Below, in pieces: positions 46,901-55,321 of a stretch of 64,000 nt of DNA; position 1 is the stretch's first letter; each line of letters starts with the position of its first letter. This DNA is from Nocardia bhagyanarayanae (GTDB taxonomy: Bacteria; Actinomycetota; Actinomycetes; Mycobacteriales; Mycobacteriaceae). The notes beneath the pieces are model-generated. The model was not told the DNA's origin, did no database searches, and saw only the letters and a list, made by a program, of their open reading frames with translations. The translations under genes and the position numbers were made by a program. Where the stretch lies: positions 744,001 through 808,000 of the forward strand of contig NZ_VFPG01000001.1 in the NCBI RefSeq assembly GCF_006716565.1, written 5' to 3'.

Positions 46901-46968
46901 CAGCCCCTGGCACTAGCTGGGGGAAGTGGACCCGACTCTTCACCGGACGGTGGGCAGTCGGGTTTCGC
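46901..46968 (+). ncRNA. Putative structured RNA, copy 1 (DUF3800-associated)
   Basis: The block starts CAGCCC five bases after a -10 hexamer TAAGCT (46890-46895). A first stem is CCCC/GGGG around GGCACTAGC, followed by GGAAGTGG. A second stem CCCGACT (46931-46937) pairs with AGTCGGG (46956-46962) and encloses a hairpin CACC-GGAC-GGTG. The same parts occur in copy 2 with a compensatory change in the second stem. It ends at the stop codon of the DUF3800-like gene, which runs in the other direction. Confidence 0.5.
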
Positions 46969-46969
46969 G

Positions 46970-47506
46970 CTACTGGGGCCGCTTGTCGACGTCGATGACG
47001 ACACGTACAAGCGGCATCACGATCTCCTTCCACCGCCCGCCCGCTCCGAATGCCCAAGCCACGGCGTCGGGCCACCACAACGCAGGTTCACTGTGCGGAG
47101 CTACGTGGATATACGGCATCTCGGCCGACGCTTTGCGCAAAACTTCGGCGATGCAGTGCCGGTCACGGTGATCTTGGCTCTCACGTGACTCGATGACCAG
47201 TCGACCGGCATTGGCGACGATCAGATCGGACACCAAGGCCGCCAGACATTCACGGCGGGTGGGCACCTCGGCGCCTCTGCCTTCGTAGATCGATACTTCG
47301 ACACCTGGGAATCGCGCCATGGCCGTCAAGATCTGGCGTCGCCGCTGGTCCGGCTCATGGTTGAAGTGCCACCGCCGCTGGCCTGGCAGCAGGAATCCTC
47401 GGCCGAGACCGCGTGCTCCGGCCAGCTGATCACATCGAATCAGCGCAGCACACAGCAGATATCGATCTCGGCGAACCGATTCGTCGACGAAGGCGTGAAT
47501 AGGCAC
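46970..47506 (-). CDS. DUF3800-like hypothetical protein (predicted RNase H-like fold)
   Basis: A 178-residue protein. It starts MPIHAFVDESVRRDRYLLCAAL, with FVDES matching the start of DUF3800 proteins. GRLVIESRESQDHRDR near residue 105 and PALWWPDAVAWAFGAGG near 148 match the later conserved acidic and C-terminal blocks as remembered for the family. Acidic residues D8, E9, E106 and D153 (approximate) could form a nuclease-like site. The function of DUF3800 is unknown; the nuclease idea is an inference. GTG at 47506 follows TATCGT by 6 bases, a leaderless-type start. Two copies of a probable structured RNA flank it. It interrupts the space between a HIT gene and purB and may be acquired. Confidence 0.75.
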   Translation of the reverse strand: MPIHAFVDESVRRDRYLLCAALIRCDQLAGARGLGRGFLLPGQRRWHFNHEPDQRRRQILTAMARFPGVEVSIYEGRGAEVPTRRECLAALVSDLIVANAGRLVIESRESQDHRDRHCIAEVLRKASAEMPYIHVAPHSEPALWWPDAVAWAFGAGGRWKEIVMPLVRVVIDVDKRPQ

Positions 47507-47638
47507 CGATGGACGATACCGTTCGGCTATCGAACAGGCAGGCGAATATGCCGAGCGGCTCGGTTCGAAGTTGCCGAGCGAGAACGGGTTCCGGTCAAAT
47601 CAGTCGCCGCCGCGTTCTGGCCACGCCTACACTCGCTC

Positions 47639-47749
47639 CAGCCCTCGGCACTAGCAGGGGGAAGTGGGCGCAGGTCCTGGCCGGACGACCAGCATCTGCG
47701 TTCCGCGTAAATCCGGCTCCTCTCCGGACGGTGGGCAGCCGGGTTACGC
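47639..47749 (+). ncRNA. Putative structured RNA, copy 2 (DUF3800-associated)
   Basis: It begins CAGCCC five bases after TACACT (47628-47633), the same spacing as in copy 1. The first stem is CCCT/AGGG around GGCACTAGC, then GGGAAGTGG. An extra hairpin with CGCAG/CTGCG and CTGG/CCAG and loop CCGGACGA is inserted (47669-47700). The second stem CCGGCT (47713-47718) pairs with AGCCGG (47737-47742), where copy 1 has ACT/AGT: a paired change. It ends close to the purB stop on the other strand. Confidence 0.5.
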
Positions 47750-47759
47750 GTCTGCGCCG

Positions 47760-49181
47760 CTAAAGGATCGGCGACGGGGTGTAGCGGGCGGCTTCGGGGT
47801 AGGTGTCGACGAGTTTTTGGACCTGGGCGATGACGTCGGCGGTCTGGGCGCCCGCGGCGCCGATGAAGGCGGACTTGTCGGCGAGGGCGGTGTCGAGCGC
47901 CGGGCGGTCCAGTGGGAGGCGGTGGTCGGCGGCGAGACGGTCGAGCAGGTCGGGCTCGCGGCCCTGTTCGCGCATGGCGAGGGCGACGGCGACGGCGTGC
48001 TCCTTGATGACCTCGTGCGCGGTCTCCCGGCCGACGCCCGCGCGCACCGCCGCCATCAGGATGCGGGTGGTGGCGAGGAACGGCAGGTAGCGGTCCAGCT
48101 CGCGGGAGACGACGGCCGGGTAGGCGCCGAATTCGGCGAGCACGGTGAGGAACGTTTCCATCATGCCGTCGATGGCGAAGAACGCGTCCGGCAGCGCGAC
48201 CCGGCGCACCACGGAACAGAACACGTCGCCTTCGTTCCACTGCGCGCCCGACAGCTCGGCGGCCATCGAGGCGTACCCGCGCAGCACCACCTGCAGTCCG
48301 TTGACGCGCTCGCAGGAGCGGGTGTTCATCTTGTGCGGCATGGCCGAGCTGCCCACCTGCCCGGGCTGGAAGCCTTCGGTGACCAGCTCGTGTCCCGCCA
48401 TCAGGCGAATGGTGTGCGCGAACGAGGACGGGCCCGCGCCCACCTGCACCAGCGCGGAGAGCACGTCGTGATCCAGCGAGCGCGGATACACCTGGCCGAC
48501 GCTGGTGAACACCGTCGCGAACCCGAGATGCCTGGCGACCTGCTGCTCCAGGGTGGCCAGCTTGGCCGGGTCACCGCCGAGCAGGTCGAGCATGTCCTGC
48601 GCGGTGCCCATCGGTCCTTTGATGCCGCGCAGCGGGTAGCGGTCGATCAGCTCGCGCAGCCGGGTCAGCGCGATCAGCAGCTCGTCGGCGGCCGAGGCGA
48701 AACGCTTGCCGAGCGTGGTGGCCTGCGCCGCCACGTTGTGCGAGCGGCCCGCCATCACCAGCGTCTGGTACTCGGCAGCCCGCTCGGCGAGCCGCGCCGC
48801 GATGGCGACGCCGTGCGCGTGCACGTGCTCGAGCGAGAGCCGGATCTGCAGCTGCTCGACGTTCTCGGTGAGGTCGCGGCTGGTCATGCCCTTGTGCACG
48901 TGCTCGTGCCCGGCCAGCGCGTTGAATTCCTCGATGCGCGCCTTCACGTCGTGGCGGGTGACCCGCTCGCGCTCGGCGATGGAGGCGAGGTCGACGTGGT
49001 CGATCACCCGCTCGTAGTCGGCGATGACGCCGGCCGGGATGTCGATGCCGAGCTCCGACTGTGCCCGCAGCACCTCCAGCCACAGCCGCCGTTCCAGCAC
49101 GATCTTGTGCTCCGGCGACCACAGGTGCACCAGTTCGGGACTGGCGTAACGGGTGGCGAGGACATTCGGGACGAGACTCAC
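47760..49181 (-). CDS. purB: Adenylosuccinate lyase
   Basis: PurB splits SAICAR to AICAR and adenylosuccinate to AMP, both with loss of fumarate. The 473-residue protein of the fumarase/aspartase superfamily has the signature GSSAMPHKMNTRSCERV near residue 275 with the catalytic serine loop, and AGRSHNVAAQATTLGKR near 142. GTG at 49181 has TAGACT ending 8 bases upstream, within the end of the TetR gene. It lies 6 bases after the TetR stop. Confidence 0.97.
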   Translation of the reverse strand: MSLVPNVLATRYASPELVHLWSPEHKIVLERRLWLEVLRAQSELGIDIPAGVIADYERVIDHVDLASIAERERVTRHDVKARIEEFNALAGHEHVHKGMTSRDLTENVEQLQIRLSLEHVHAHGVAIAARLAERAAEYQTLVMAGRSHNVAAQATTLGKRFASAADELLIALTRLRELIDRYPLRGIKGPMGTAQDMLDLLGGDPAKLATLEQQVARHLGFATVFTSVGQVYPRSLDHDVLSALVQVGAGPSSFAHTIRLMAGHELVTEGFQPGQVGSSAMPHKMNTRSCERVNGLQVVLRGYASMAAELSGAQWNEGDVFCSVVRRVALPDAFFAIDGMMETFLTVLAEFGAYPAVVSRELDRYLPFLATTRILMAAVRAGVGRETAHEVIKEHAVAVALAMREQGREPDLLDRLAADHRLPLDRPALDTALADKSAFIGAAGAQTADVIAQVQKLVDTYPEAARYTPSPIL

Positions 49182-49187
49182 GTCTGG

Positions 49188-49826
49188 TCAGTCTAGTGCT
49201 CGGAACCTGTCCGCTTGCTGCGGCGTCGCCGGGGCGACGATATCGATCACCTCGAGCAGCGCGCCGCGCGCCATCCGCCGGGGTTCCGGGTTGCTTTCGC
49301 TCAGCGCCGCGACCACCGCGCCGTCCACCACCGCGACCAACCTGCGTAGCTGTTCGGGCCGCACCATCCGGTCCGAGCGCCGCAGCACGTCGGCGAGCAG
49401 CTCGTCGAGCTGGGCGCGCAGCCGTAGCTGGACCTCGCGTAGCTCGGGGTGTCGCGCCGAGGCCACCGAACGCTCGTAGCGGGCGATCAGCTGACCACGC
49501 GCGCCCTCGTCGGGCCCGTCGGCGCCGACCAACAGGTCGAGCACCAGGTCGACGGTCGCCTCGGCGCCGCGGCGGCGGTGACTCACCTCGCCGACCCTGC
49601 GGCGCATCGCGTCCAGCTCCGCGTTCCCACTGAACTCGACCGCGCGGGCGATCAGGTCTTCCAGGGACTCGAAGTAGTACGTGGTCGAGGCGAGCGGTAG
49701 ATCCGCGCGCGTGGCAACCGAGCGATGCCGCACCGCATCGAATCCGCCTTCGAGTAACAACTCGGCGGCGGCCGCTACCAGAGCCTGGCGACGCCGTTCG
49801 CCTTTCGGGGTCGTCGCGGTTATCAC
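49188..49826 (-). CDS. TetR family regulator
   Basis: A 212-residue TetR protein with the DNA-binding helices at residues 12-58 (RRQALVAAAAELLLEGG ... VRHRSVATRADLPLASTTYYF). The C-terminal ligand domain is not recognisable. GTG at 49826 lacks a strong ribosome site. It is followed after 6 bases by purB, but nothing shows that it controls purine genes. Its own upstream neighbour is an aminotransferase 129 bases away on the same strand. Confidence 0.9.
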   Translation of the reverse strand: MITATTPKGERRRQALVAAAAELLLEGGFDAVRHRSVATRADLPLASTTYYFESLEDLIARAVEFSGNAELDAMRRRVGEVSHRRRGAEATVDLVLDLLVGADGPDEGARGQLIARYERSVASARHPELREVQLRLRAQLDELLADVLRRSDRMVRPEQLRRLVAVVDGAVVAALSESNPEPRRMARGALLEVIDIVAPATPQQADRFRALD

Positions 49827-49955
49827 CGTGCCATCGTGCCAGTCGTCATCAGTTCATCCGTGCGAAATCGAGAGTCGAAAGCCAGCAATCGTTGTTTTAC
49901 CTCATCTGGGCGTTCCCGGTGCCGAACTGTGGAAACTTGTTGGCGGACTTGAGGT

Positions 49956-51125
49956 TCAGGCGCCCAGATAGTAGCCGAGTCGCAGCAGCGCCGCCTCGAT
50001 ATCCGCGGTGGCGCCGGCAAACGAGAAGCGAACCGTGCGGTGTCCGGCCACGGTGTCGAAATCGATGCCGGGCGCCAGTGCCACCCCGGTGTGCTCGAGC
50101 ACTTCGGCACACCACTTGCGCGAATCGTCGGTCAGATGGCCGATGTCGGCGTAGGCGTAGAACGCGCCGTCGGCGGGGGCGAGATCGGTGATGCCCAGCC
50201 TCGGCAGGCCGTCCAGCAGCAGTCGCCGGTTCACCGCGTAACGCTGGACGTGGCCGTCGAGCTCGGTCTTGGCCTCGGCGCCGAAGGCGTGCAGCGCCGC
50301 GTACTGGGAGACGGCGGGAGGACACACCGTCATGTTGGAGGCCAGTCGCTGCAGCGCGGGCCGCAGCCTGCTCGGCGCGAGCATCCAGCCGAGCCGCCAG
50401 CCGGTCATCGAGAAGTACTTGGACACCGAGCCGATAACCACCGATTCGCGGGAGGTCTCCCACGCGGAGGACGTCTGCGCCGCCGAGCCCGGCGTCTCGT
50501 AGGTGATGCCGTGATAGATCTCATCGGAGATCAGCAATGTCCCGTGCGTGTCGCACCAGCGGGCGAGTGCGGCCAGCTCGGCCGGGGTGATCATGGTGCC
50601 GGTGGGGTTGGCCGGGCTGGCGACCACCAGACCGGCGGGCGGCTCGGGCAGCGCTTCGAGCATGGCGACGGTCGGCTGGAAGCGGGTCTCGGGACCGCAA
50701 TCCAATTCCACCACCTGGCAACCCAGCGCGGTGAGCGTGTTGCGGTAGGCCGGGTAACCGGGCCGGGCCACCACGACGGTGTCGCCCGCGTCGAAGGCGG
50801 CGAGGAAGATCAGGGTGAACGCGCCGGACGACCCCGTCGTCACCACCACCTCGTCGGGATCCACGCGGTAGCCGTAGGTGTCCGTGTGGTGCTCGGCGAT
50901 CGCCTCGCGCAGCTGCAGAATGCCGAAAGTCTCCGTGTAACCGAGCAATTCGGCGTCGATCGCGGCTTTGGTAGCGCGCAGCACCGGAGCGGGAGCGGGC
51001 GTCGAGGGCTGACCGGCCGCGAGCACGAGCACGTCGCCGTGGGTTCGGGCGCGCTCCGCGGCGGCTTTCCAGACATCCATCACGTAGAAAGGTGGAATGG
51101 TCGACCGGCGAGATTCTCCTGACAC
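49956..51125 (-). CDS. Class I/II pyridoxal phosphate aminotransferase
   Basis: A 389-residue fold-type I aminotransferase of the aspartate-aminotransferase family. Visible are VVVTTGSSGAFTL near residue 98, ANPTGTM near 165, ISDEIYHGITY near 195 and the PLP lysine in GSVSKYFSMTGWRLGW near 230. Arg in HRTVRFSFA near 367 fits the carboxylate-binding residue. GTG at 51125 is chosen because TACCGT ends 7 bases before it, and it removes an Arg-rich upstream extension. The amino-acid substrate is unknown. It is divergent from the M23 peptidase gene. Confidence 0.92.
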   Translation of the reverse strand: MSGESRRSTIPPFYVMDVWKAAAERARTHGDVLVLAAGQPSTPAPAPVLRATKAAIDAELLGYTETFGILQLREAIAEHHTDTYGYRVDPDEVVVTTGSSGAFTLIFLAAFDAGDTVVVARPGYPAYRNTLTALGCQVVELDCGPETRFQPTVAMLEALPEPPAGLVVASPANPTGTMITPAELAALARWCDTHGTLLISDEIYHGITYETPGSAAQTSSAWETSRESVVIGSVSKYFSMTGWRLGWMLAPSRLRPALQRLASNMTVCPPAVSQYAALHAFGAEAKTELDGHVQRYAVNRRLLLDGLPRLGITDLAPADGAFYAYADIGHLTDDSRKWCAEVLEHTGVALAPGIDFDTVAGHRTVRFSFAGATADIEAALLRLGYYLGA

Positions 51126-51253
51126 CCGACAGACGGTAGACCCTCGGGCCCGGCGGCAGGTCGCCAACGCTCGGCTTTCGTCGAAGAGCTTTCTCGGCCG
51201 ACACCTGCCCACATCCGCCCTTCCGCCCGGCGCGCACGGCTAAGGTCGGCGTA

Positions 51254-52213
51254 ATGCTTGAGAAGGCTCGCCGCGCGGGGCTCGATCGGGTACGCGGAGT
51301 GGGTGGCATCGGCGTCATTCCGCCGGATTGGCGTGCCAAGGTGCGGGAACGGTCCGACCGCGACCCACGCCGCCTGCTGCGCCGCGCCCGCGCCGAGTTC
51401 GCCGAACTACGCCGCCGCCCCCGGCCGGACCTGCGAGAACTGTGGACGGAACAGAAGCGGCAGGACTACCGGGCGCTGCTGCGCAAGCACCGGGTGCTGA
51501 TCGCCGGGCTGGCCGCGACGCTGCTCCTCGCCGGGGCCGACGCACCGTTCGACTGGGGCGTCAGCCACCGCGACCCGGGCCCGGACGAGGCCATGCGGGT
51601 GTTCTTCGCCCATCCGCAGGAAATGCAGTCGACCCCGCCCTCGGTGCGCCGCTACCTCAACGCCATCGCGAGCGGCGAGCGGCGCCGCGAACAGGCCGTG
51701 GTCGCCGCCGCGGCGCGAGCGACGCTGGAGCGGGCCAAGGCCGAAGCCGCCGCGGCCGCCGCGGGCGAATGGCAACCCTGGATGGGCGGCACCGCACCGC
51801 TGCCGCCCGGCTCGGTCCTGCCCGGAGTCGGCGGTTTCGTCCTGCCGACCCGCGGCACCTTCACCTCCGGATTCGGTTCGCGCTGGGGAACTTTCCACAA
51901 CGGCATCGACATCGCCGCCCCCATCGGCACCCCGATCTACGCCGTCGCCAACGGCACCGTGATCGACGCGGGCCCCGCCCAGGGTTTCGGCCTGTGGGTG
52001 CGCATTCGTCACGACGACGGCTCGATCACCGTCTACGGGCACATGTACGACTTCTTCGTCTCCGTCGGCGAACGCGTCCCGGCGGGCATGCAGATCGCCC
52101 GCATGGGCAACCGCGGCGACTCGACCGGCCCGCACCTGCACTTCGAGGTGATCGTGGGCGGTCGCCACGTCGACCCGCGCGCCTGGCTCGCCCTCCACGG
52201 GCTGACCTTCTGA
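51254..52213 (+). CDS. M23 family peptidoglycan endopeptidase, membrane-anchored
   Basis: A 319-residue protein. A basic cytoplasmic head (residues 1-77) is followed by one membrane helix (about 80-95, VLIAGLAATLLLAGA), an Ala-rich segment, then a LytM/M23 domain (about 205-315). The zinc ligands are in FHNGIDIAAP near 217, and GPHLHFEVIV near 296; YGHMYDF near 262 is also conserved. Members cut peptide bonds in peptidoglycan or activate amidases; all key residues are present. ATG at 51254 has TAAGGT ending 7 bases upstream. It is divergent from the aminotransferase. Confidence 0.92.
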   Translation: MLEKARRAGLDRVRGVGGIGVIPPDWRAKVRERSDRDPRRLLRRARAEFAELRRRPRPDLRELWTEQKRQDYRALLRKHRVLIAGLAATLLLAGADAPFDWGVSHRDPGPDEAMRVFFAHPQEMQSTPPSVRRYLNAIASGERRREQAVVAAAARATLERAKAEAAAAAAGEWQPWMGGTAPLPPGSVLPGVGGFVLPTRGTFTSGFGSRWGTFHNGIDIAAPIGTPIYAVANGTVIDAGPAQGFGLWVRIRHDDGSITVYGHMYDFFVSVGERVPAGMQIARMGNRGDSTGPHLHFEVIVGGRHVDPRAWLALHGLTF

Positions 52214-52428
52214 TGCTGCATCCAGAATGGTCGGCGCGGTAACCGACCGAAGGCACCCTTCACCCCGCCAGACCGACTGGACGTGACCTTCGCTCACCCG
52301 ACCCGTGTGCCCGGTGGGCCGACCGAGGGTGACCTTGATCGCGGTGGGCCGGGTGAGGTTGACCATGGGTCGGATTCGTGTCCAACCAGTTCGGATGGGG
52401 TACTAGGCCGCGTTCCGGCGAAGTTCGG

Positions 52429-53709
52429 TTACCGAGTCGGGACAGCGATGCGGTTTTCGACGGCGGCGAGGCCGATGTCGGTGCGGTAGTGGCTGCCCGG
52501 CAGCTTGATCGAGGCGATGCGGTCGTAGGCCTTGGCGCGGGCCTCGGCCAGATCGGCGCCGACGCCGACGACGTTCAGCACGCGTCCACCCGAGGAGACC
52601 AGCGCGCCGTCCTCACGCAGCGTGGTCCCGGCGTGCAGCACGGCGGCGGCGTCGTCGGGCGCGCCTTCGCCCGCACCGGTGATCACGTCGCCCAGGCGCG
52701 GACGGCCCGGGTAGTTCTCGGCGGCGACCACCACGGTGATCGCCGAACCGTCCCGCCAGCGCGGCGCGGGGACGTCGGCGAGGGTGCCGGTCGCGGTCGC
52801 GTTCAGCAGCTCGCCGAGCGGGCTCTCCAGCAGGGCGAGCACCGCCTGGGTCTCGGGATCACCGAAGCGGCAATTGAATTCGACCACCGCGGGCCCGGCC
52901 GCGCCGATCGCGAGACCGGCGTAGAGCAGACCGGAGAACGGGCAGCCGCGGCGCACCATCTCGGCGGCGACCGGCTTCACCACGTCCTCGACGATGGCGG
53001 TGCGGGTCTCCTCGGGCAGCCAGGGCAGCGGCGTGTACGCGCCCATGCCGCCGGTGTTCGGGCCGGTGTCGCCGTCGCCGACGCGCTTGTGATCCTGCGC
53101 GGGCAGCAGCGGCACCACGGTCTCGCCGTCGACCAGGCAGAACAGCGAGACCTCCGGGCCGTCGAGGAACGACTCCAGCAGCACCGGGTGGCCCTGTTCG
53201 AGCAGTTCGGCGCCGTGATCGCGGGCCGCGAGCCGGTCGGCGGTCACCACGACGCCCTTGCCCGCGGCGAGACCGTCGTCCTTGACCACCCAGGTGGGGC
53301 CGAAACGATCCAGCGCCGCGTCCAGCTCGGCGGGGTTGTCGACGATCTCGCTGTGCGCGGTCCGCACGCCGGCCGCCGCCATCACGTCCTTGGCGAAGGC
53401 CTTCGAGCCCTCGATCCTGGCGGCCGCGGCCGACGGGCCGAAGCAGGCGATGCCCGCCGCGCGCACCGCGTCGGCGACGCCGAGCACCAGCGGCACCTCG
53501 GGCCCGATCACCACGAGGTCGGCGGCCAGCTCGGTGGCCAGCGCGACGACCGCCTCGGCCGAGGACGGGTCCACCGGACGCACCTGCGCGTGCTGCGCGA
53601 TGCCCGCGTTGCCCGGCGCGGCGTAGAGCGCGCTCACCGCGGGGTCGCGGCGCAGGCTGAGGACGAGGGCATGTTCACGGGCTCCGGAACCGATGACGAG
53701 TACGCGCAC
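52429..53709 (-). CDS. purD: Phosphoribosylamine-glycine ligase
   Basis: PurD joins glycine to phosphoribosylamine with ATP, the second purine step. The 426-residue ATP-grasp enzyme starts [15 protein letters not shown], with GSGAREHAL typical, and has [26 protein letters not shown] (split near residue 215) as its signature. Length is normal. GTG at 53709 is chosen because TAAGCT ends 7 bases upstream and because upstream residues do not fit the family. Confidence 0.96.
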   Translation of the reverse strand: MRVLVIGSGAREHALVLSLRRDPAVSALYAAPGNAGIAQHAQVRPVDPSSAEAVVALATELAADLVVIGPEVPLVLGVADAVRAAGIACFGPSAAAARIEGSKAFAKDVMAAAGVRTAHSEIVDNPAELDAALDRFGPTWVVKDDGLAAGKGVVVTADRLAARDHGAELLEQGHPVLLESFLDGPEVSLFCLVDGETVVPLLPAQDHKRVGDGDTGPNTGGMGAYTPLPWLPEETRTAIVEDVVKPVAAEMVRRGCPFSGLLYAGLAIGAAGPAVVEFNCRFGDPETQAVLALLESPLGELLNATATGTLADVPAPRWRDGSAITVVVAAENYPGRPRLGDVITGAGEGAPDDAAAVLHAGTTLREDGALVSSGGRVLNVVGVGADLAEARAKAYDRIASIKLPGSHYRTDIGLAAVENRIAVPTR

Positions 53710-53934
53710 GGCCAACAGCTTAGGTGAAGCGACTACCCGCCCCGTCGGGCATCGGCCTTCTGGTCGGCTCGCGTTCGACGGCCGTTCGCCCGGCGTTCGG
53801 CGACCGCTCGCCGTCCCATCGCGAATTCGATTGTCGCCTTTCGCCCCTCGCGGCCACGCCCCGTGGATCATGGGTGGGGAGGGTTCGGAACCATCCGCCG
53901 AACCGCCTCCCCCACCGCGAAGGACGTACAGATC

Positions 53935-54312
53935 ATGGGTCTGATCGACGGACTGATGGGCAACGCCGGGCGCATAGATCCCGGCCAGGCACAGCAGGAG
54001 TACGCGAAGCTGCTCGGCAACGGCGAGCAGATCTACTCCGCCTACCTGCTGGTGCGCGACGCCCTCCTGTTCACCAACCGCCGCCTGATCTTGGTGGACA
54101 AGCAGGGCCTGTCCGGCAGGAAGGTGAGTTACCACAGCATCCCCTACCGCTCGATCACGCACTTCGCGGTGGAGACGGCGGGCACCTTCGATCTGGACGC
54201 CGAGCTCGTCATCTGGATCGCGGGCACGCACGAGCCGCTGCAGAAGCGGTTCAACCGGCAGGTCGACATCTACGAGGTGCAGGGCATCCTGTCGCACTTC
54301 GTGGCGGTGTAG
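53935..54312 (+). CDS. PH domain-containing protein
   Basis: A 125-residue bacterial PH-like protein (YokE/bPH type). Residues 1-25 form a short helix-rich head; from [26 protein letters not shown] on (split) the strand pattern and the closing [15 protein letters not shown] block are typical of the family. It has no signal or membrane segment. ATG at 53935 has AAGGA 12 bases before it. Function unknown. The next gene, HIT copy 2, follows after 31 bases but has its own leaderless-type signal. Confidence 0.85.
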   Translation: MGLIDGLMGNAGRIDPGQAQQEYAKLLGNGEQIYSAYLLVRDALLFTNRRLILVDKQGLSGRKVSYHSIPYRSITHFAVETAGTFDLDAELVIWIAGTHEPLQKRFNRQVDIYEVQGILSHFVAV

Positions 54313-54343
54313 CGCGCGGCCGCCTGCGGACTACGCTGCCGAT

Positions 54344-54769
54344 ATGGCTTCCGTCTTCAGTGCGATCATCGCAGGTCAGATCCCTGGTCGATTCGTATGG
54401 CAGGACGACGAATTCGTCGCCTTCCTGACCATCGCGCCGGTCACCCAGGGCCACACGCTGGTGGTGCCGCGCAAGGAAATCGACCACTGGCAGGACATCG
54501 ACGCCGAGACCTTCGCGCGGCTCAACGGCGTCGCGCAGCAGATCGGCAAGGCGGTGCGCGCCGCGTTCGACGCGCCGCGCGCCGGTCTGCTCATCGCGGG
54601 CCTCGAGGTGCCGCACCTGCACGTGCACGTCTTCCCGGCCTACAGCCTCGGCGACTTCGACATCTCCGGCGCGGATCCCAACCCGTCGCCGGAGTCGCTG
54701 GACGAGGCGCAGGCCAAGATCAAGCAGGCGCTGCGGGATCTGGGGCACGGGGCCAACGTGCCCGACTGA
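54344..54769 (+). CDS. HIT family protein (copy 2)
   Basis: A 141-residue histidine-triad protein. The triad reads HLHVHVFP near residue 91, and [23 protein letters not shown] opens the domain (split). The position close to phoPR and purD matches M. tuberculosis Rv0759c (from memory). ATG at 54344 has TACGCT ending 6 bases upstream, a leaderless-type start. It is followed by a strong terminator hairpin. Confidence 0.94.
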   Translation: MASVFSAIIAGQIPGRFVWQDDEFVAFLTIAPVTQGHTLVVPRKEIDHWQDIDAETFARLNGVAQQIGKAVRAAFDAPRAGLLIAGLEVPHLHVHVFPAYSLGDFDISGADPNPSPESLDEAQAKIKQALRDLGHGANVPD

Positions 54770-54792
54770 GCGCACGACAACCCACGCGACGC

Positions 54793-54823
54793 AGGGCGCT
54801 CGGTTTTCGAAACCGAGCGCCCT
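54793..54823 (+). terminator. 14-bp perfect hairpin after HIT gene
   Basis: AGGGCGCTCGGTTT pairs fully with its complement around a 3-base TCG loop, 23 bases after the HIT stop. Closely similar hairpins occur at 57177 and 57239. Confidence 0.85.
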
Positions 54824-55321
54824 TTACCGCTTTCATGACTGTTCAACGAACTGCCCTGTCCCGCAGCCGCACTGCTCTACACTTCTAGGGGTAACCGTTC
54901 CGTTGCTCGAAGACGGCGTTCAGACTTTGCAGGTCCGCACGAAACGAGTGGTGTCATGGGCGATAACCACGAGCAGTTCCCCTCTCCGGCAACACCTTCG
55001 CGGCTTCTCCGGAAGCTCCTTCCCGGTCGCAGAAGACCGATCGTCGCCGACCGACTACCGACCGTCGGCGAACCGCACCGCGCGGAGCGCTGTTGATCCA
55101 GCGCCGAAGGTGCCTTCACGCCCCGCACTTTCGAAGATCTCCGCCCCGGCCGCTCAGCGGTAGTCCTCCGTGACTCAGGCACGCTCGGCTCCGCACCGAA
55201 ACGGCGATCCACCGTCCGCGCCCGGACGATCGACGCATGTCGCAGTATGTCGACTTGCCGAAAGCCGGTCCGCCGCGCACCTCGCAAGTACCGGATTTCC
55301 CAACCGCCGTGGAGGGCAACG
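54824..55321. other. Half-kilobase gap before the lysin-like gene
   Basis: No frame here has natural codon use, ribosome site and plausible composition. The last 11 bases hold GGAGGG for the lysin-like gene. No riboswitch consensus is recognised. Confidence 0.5.
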
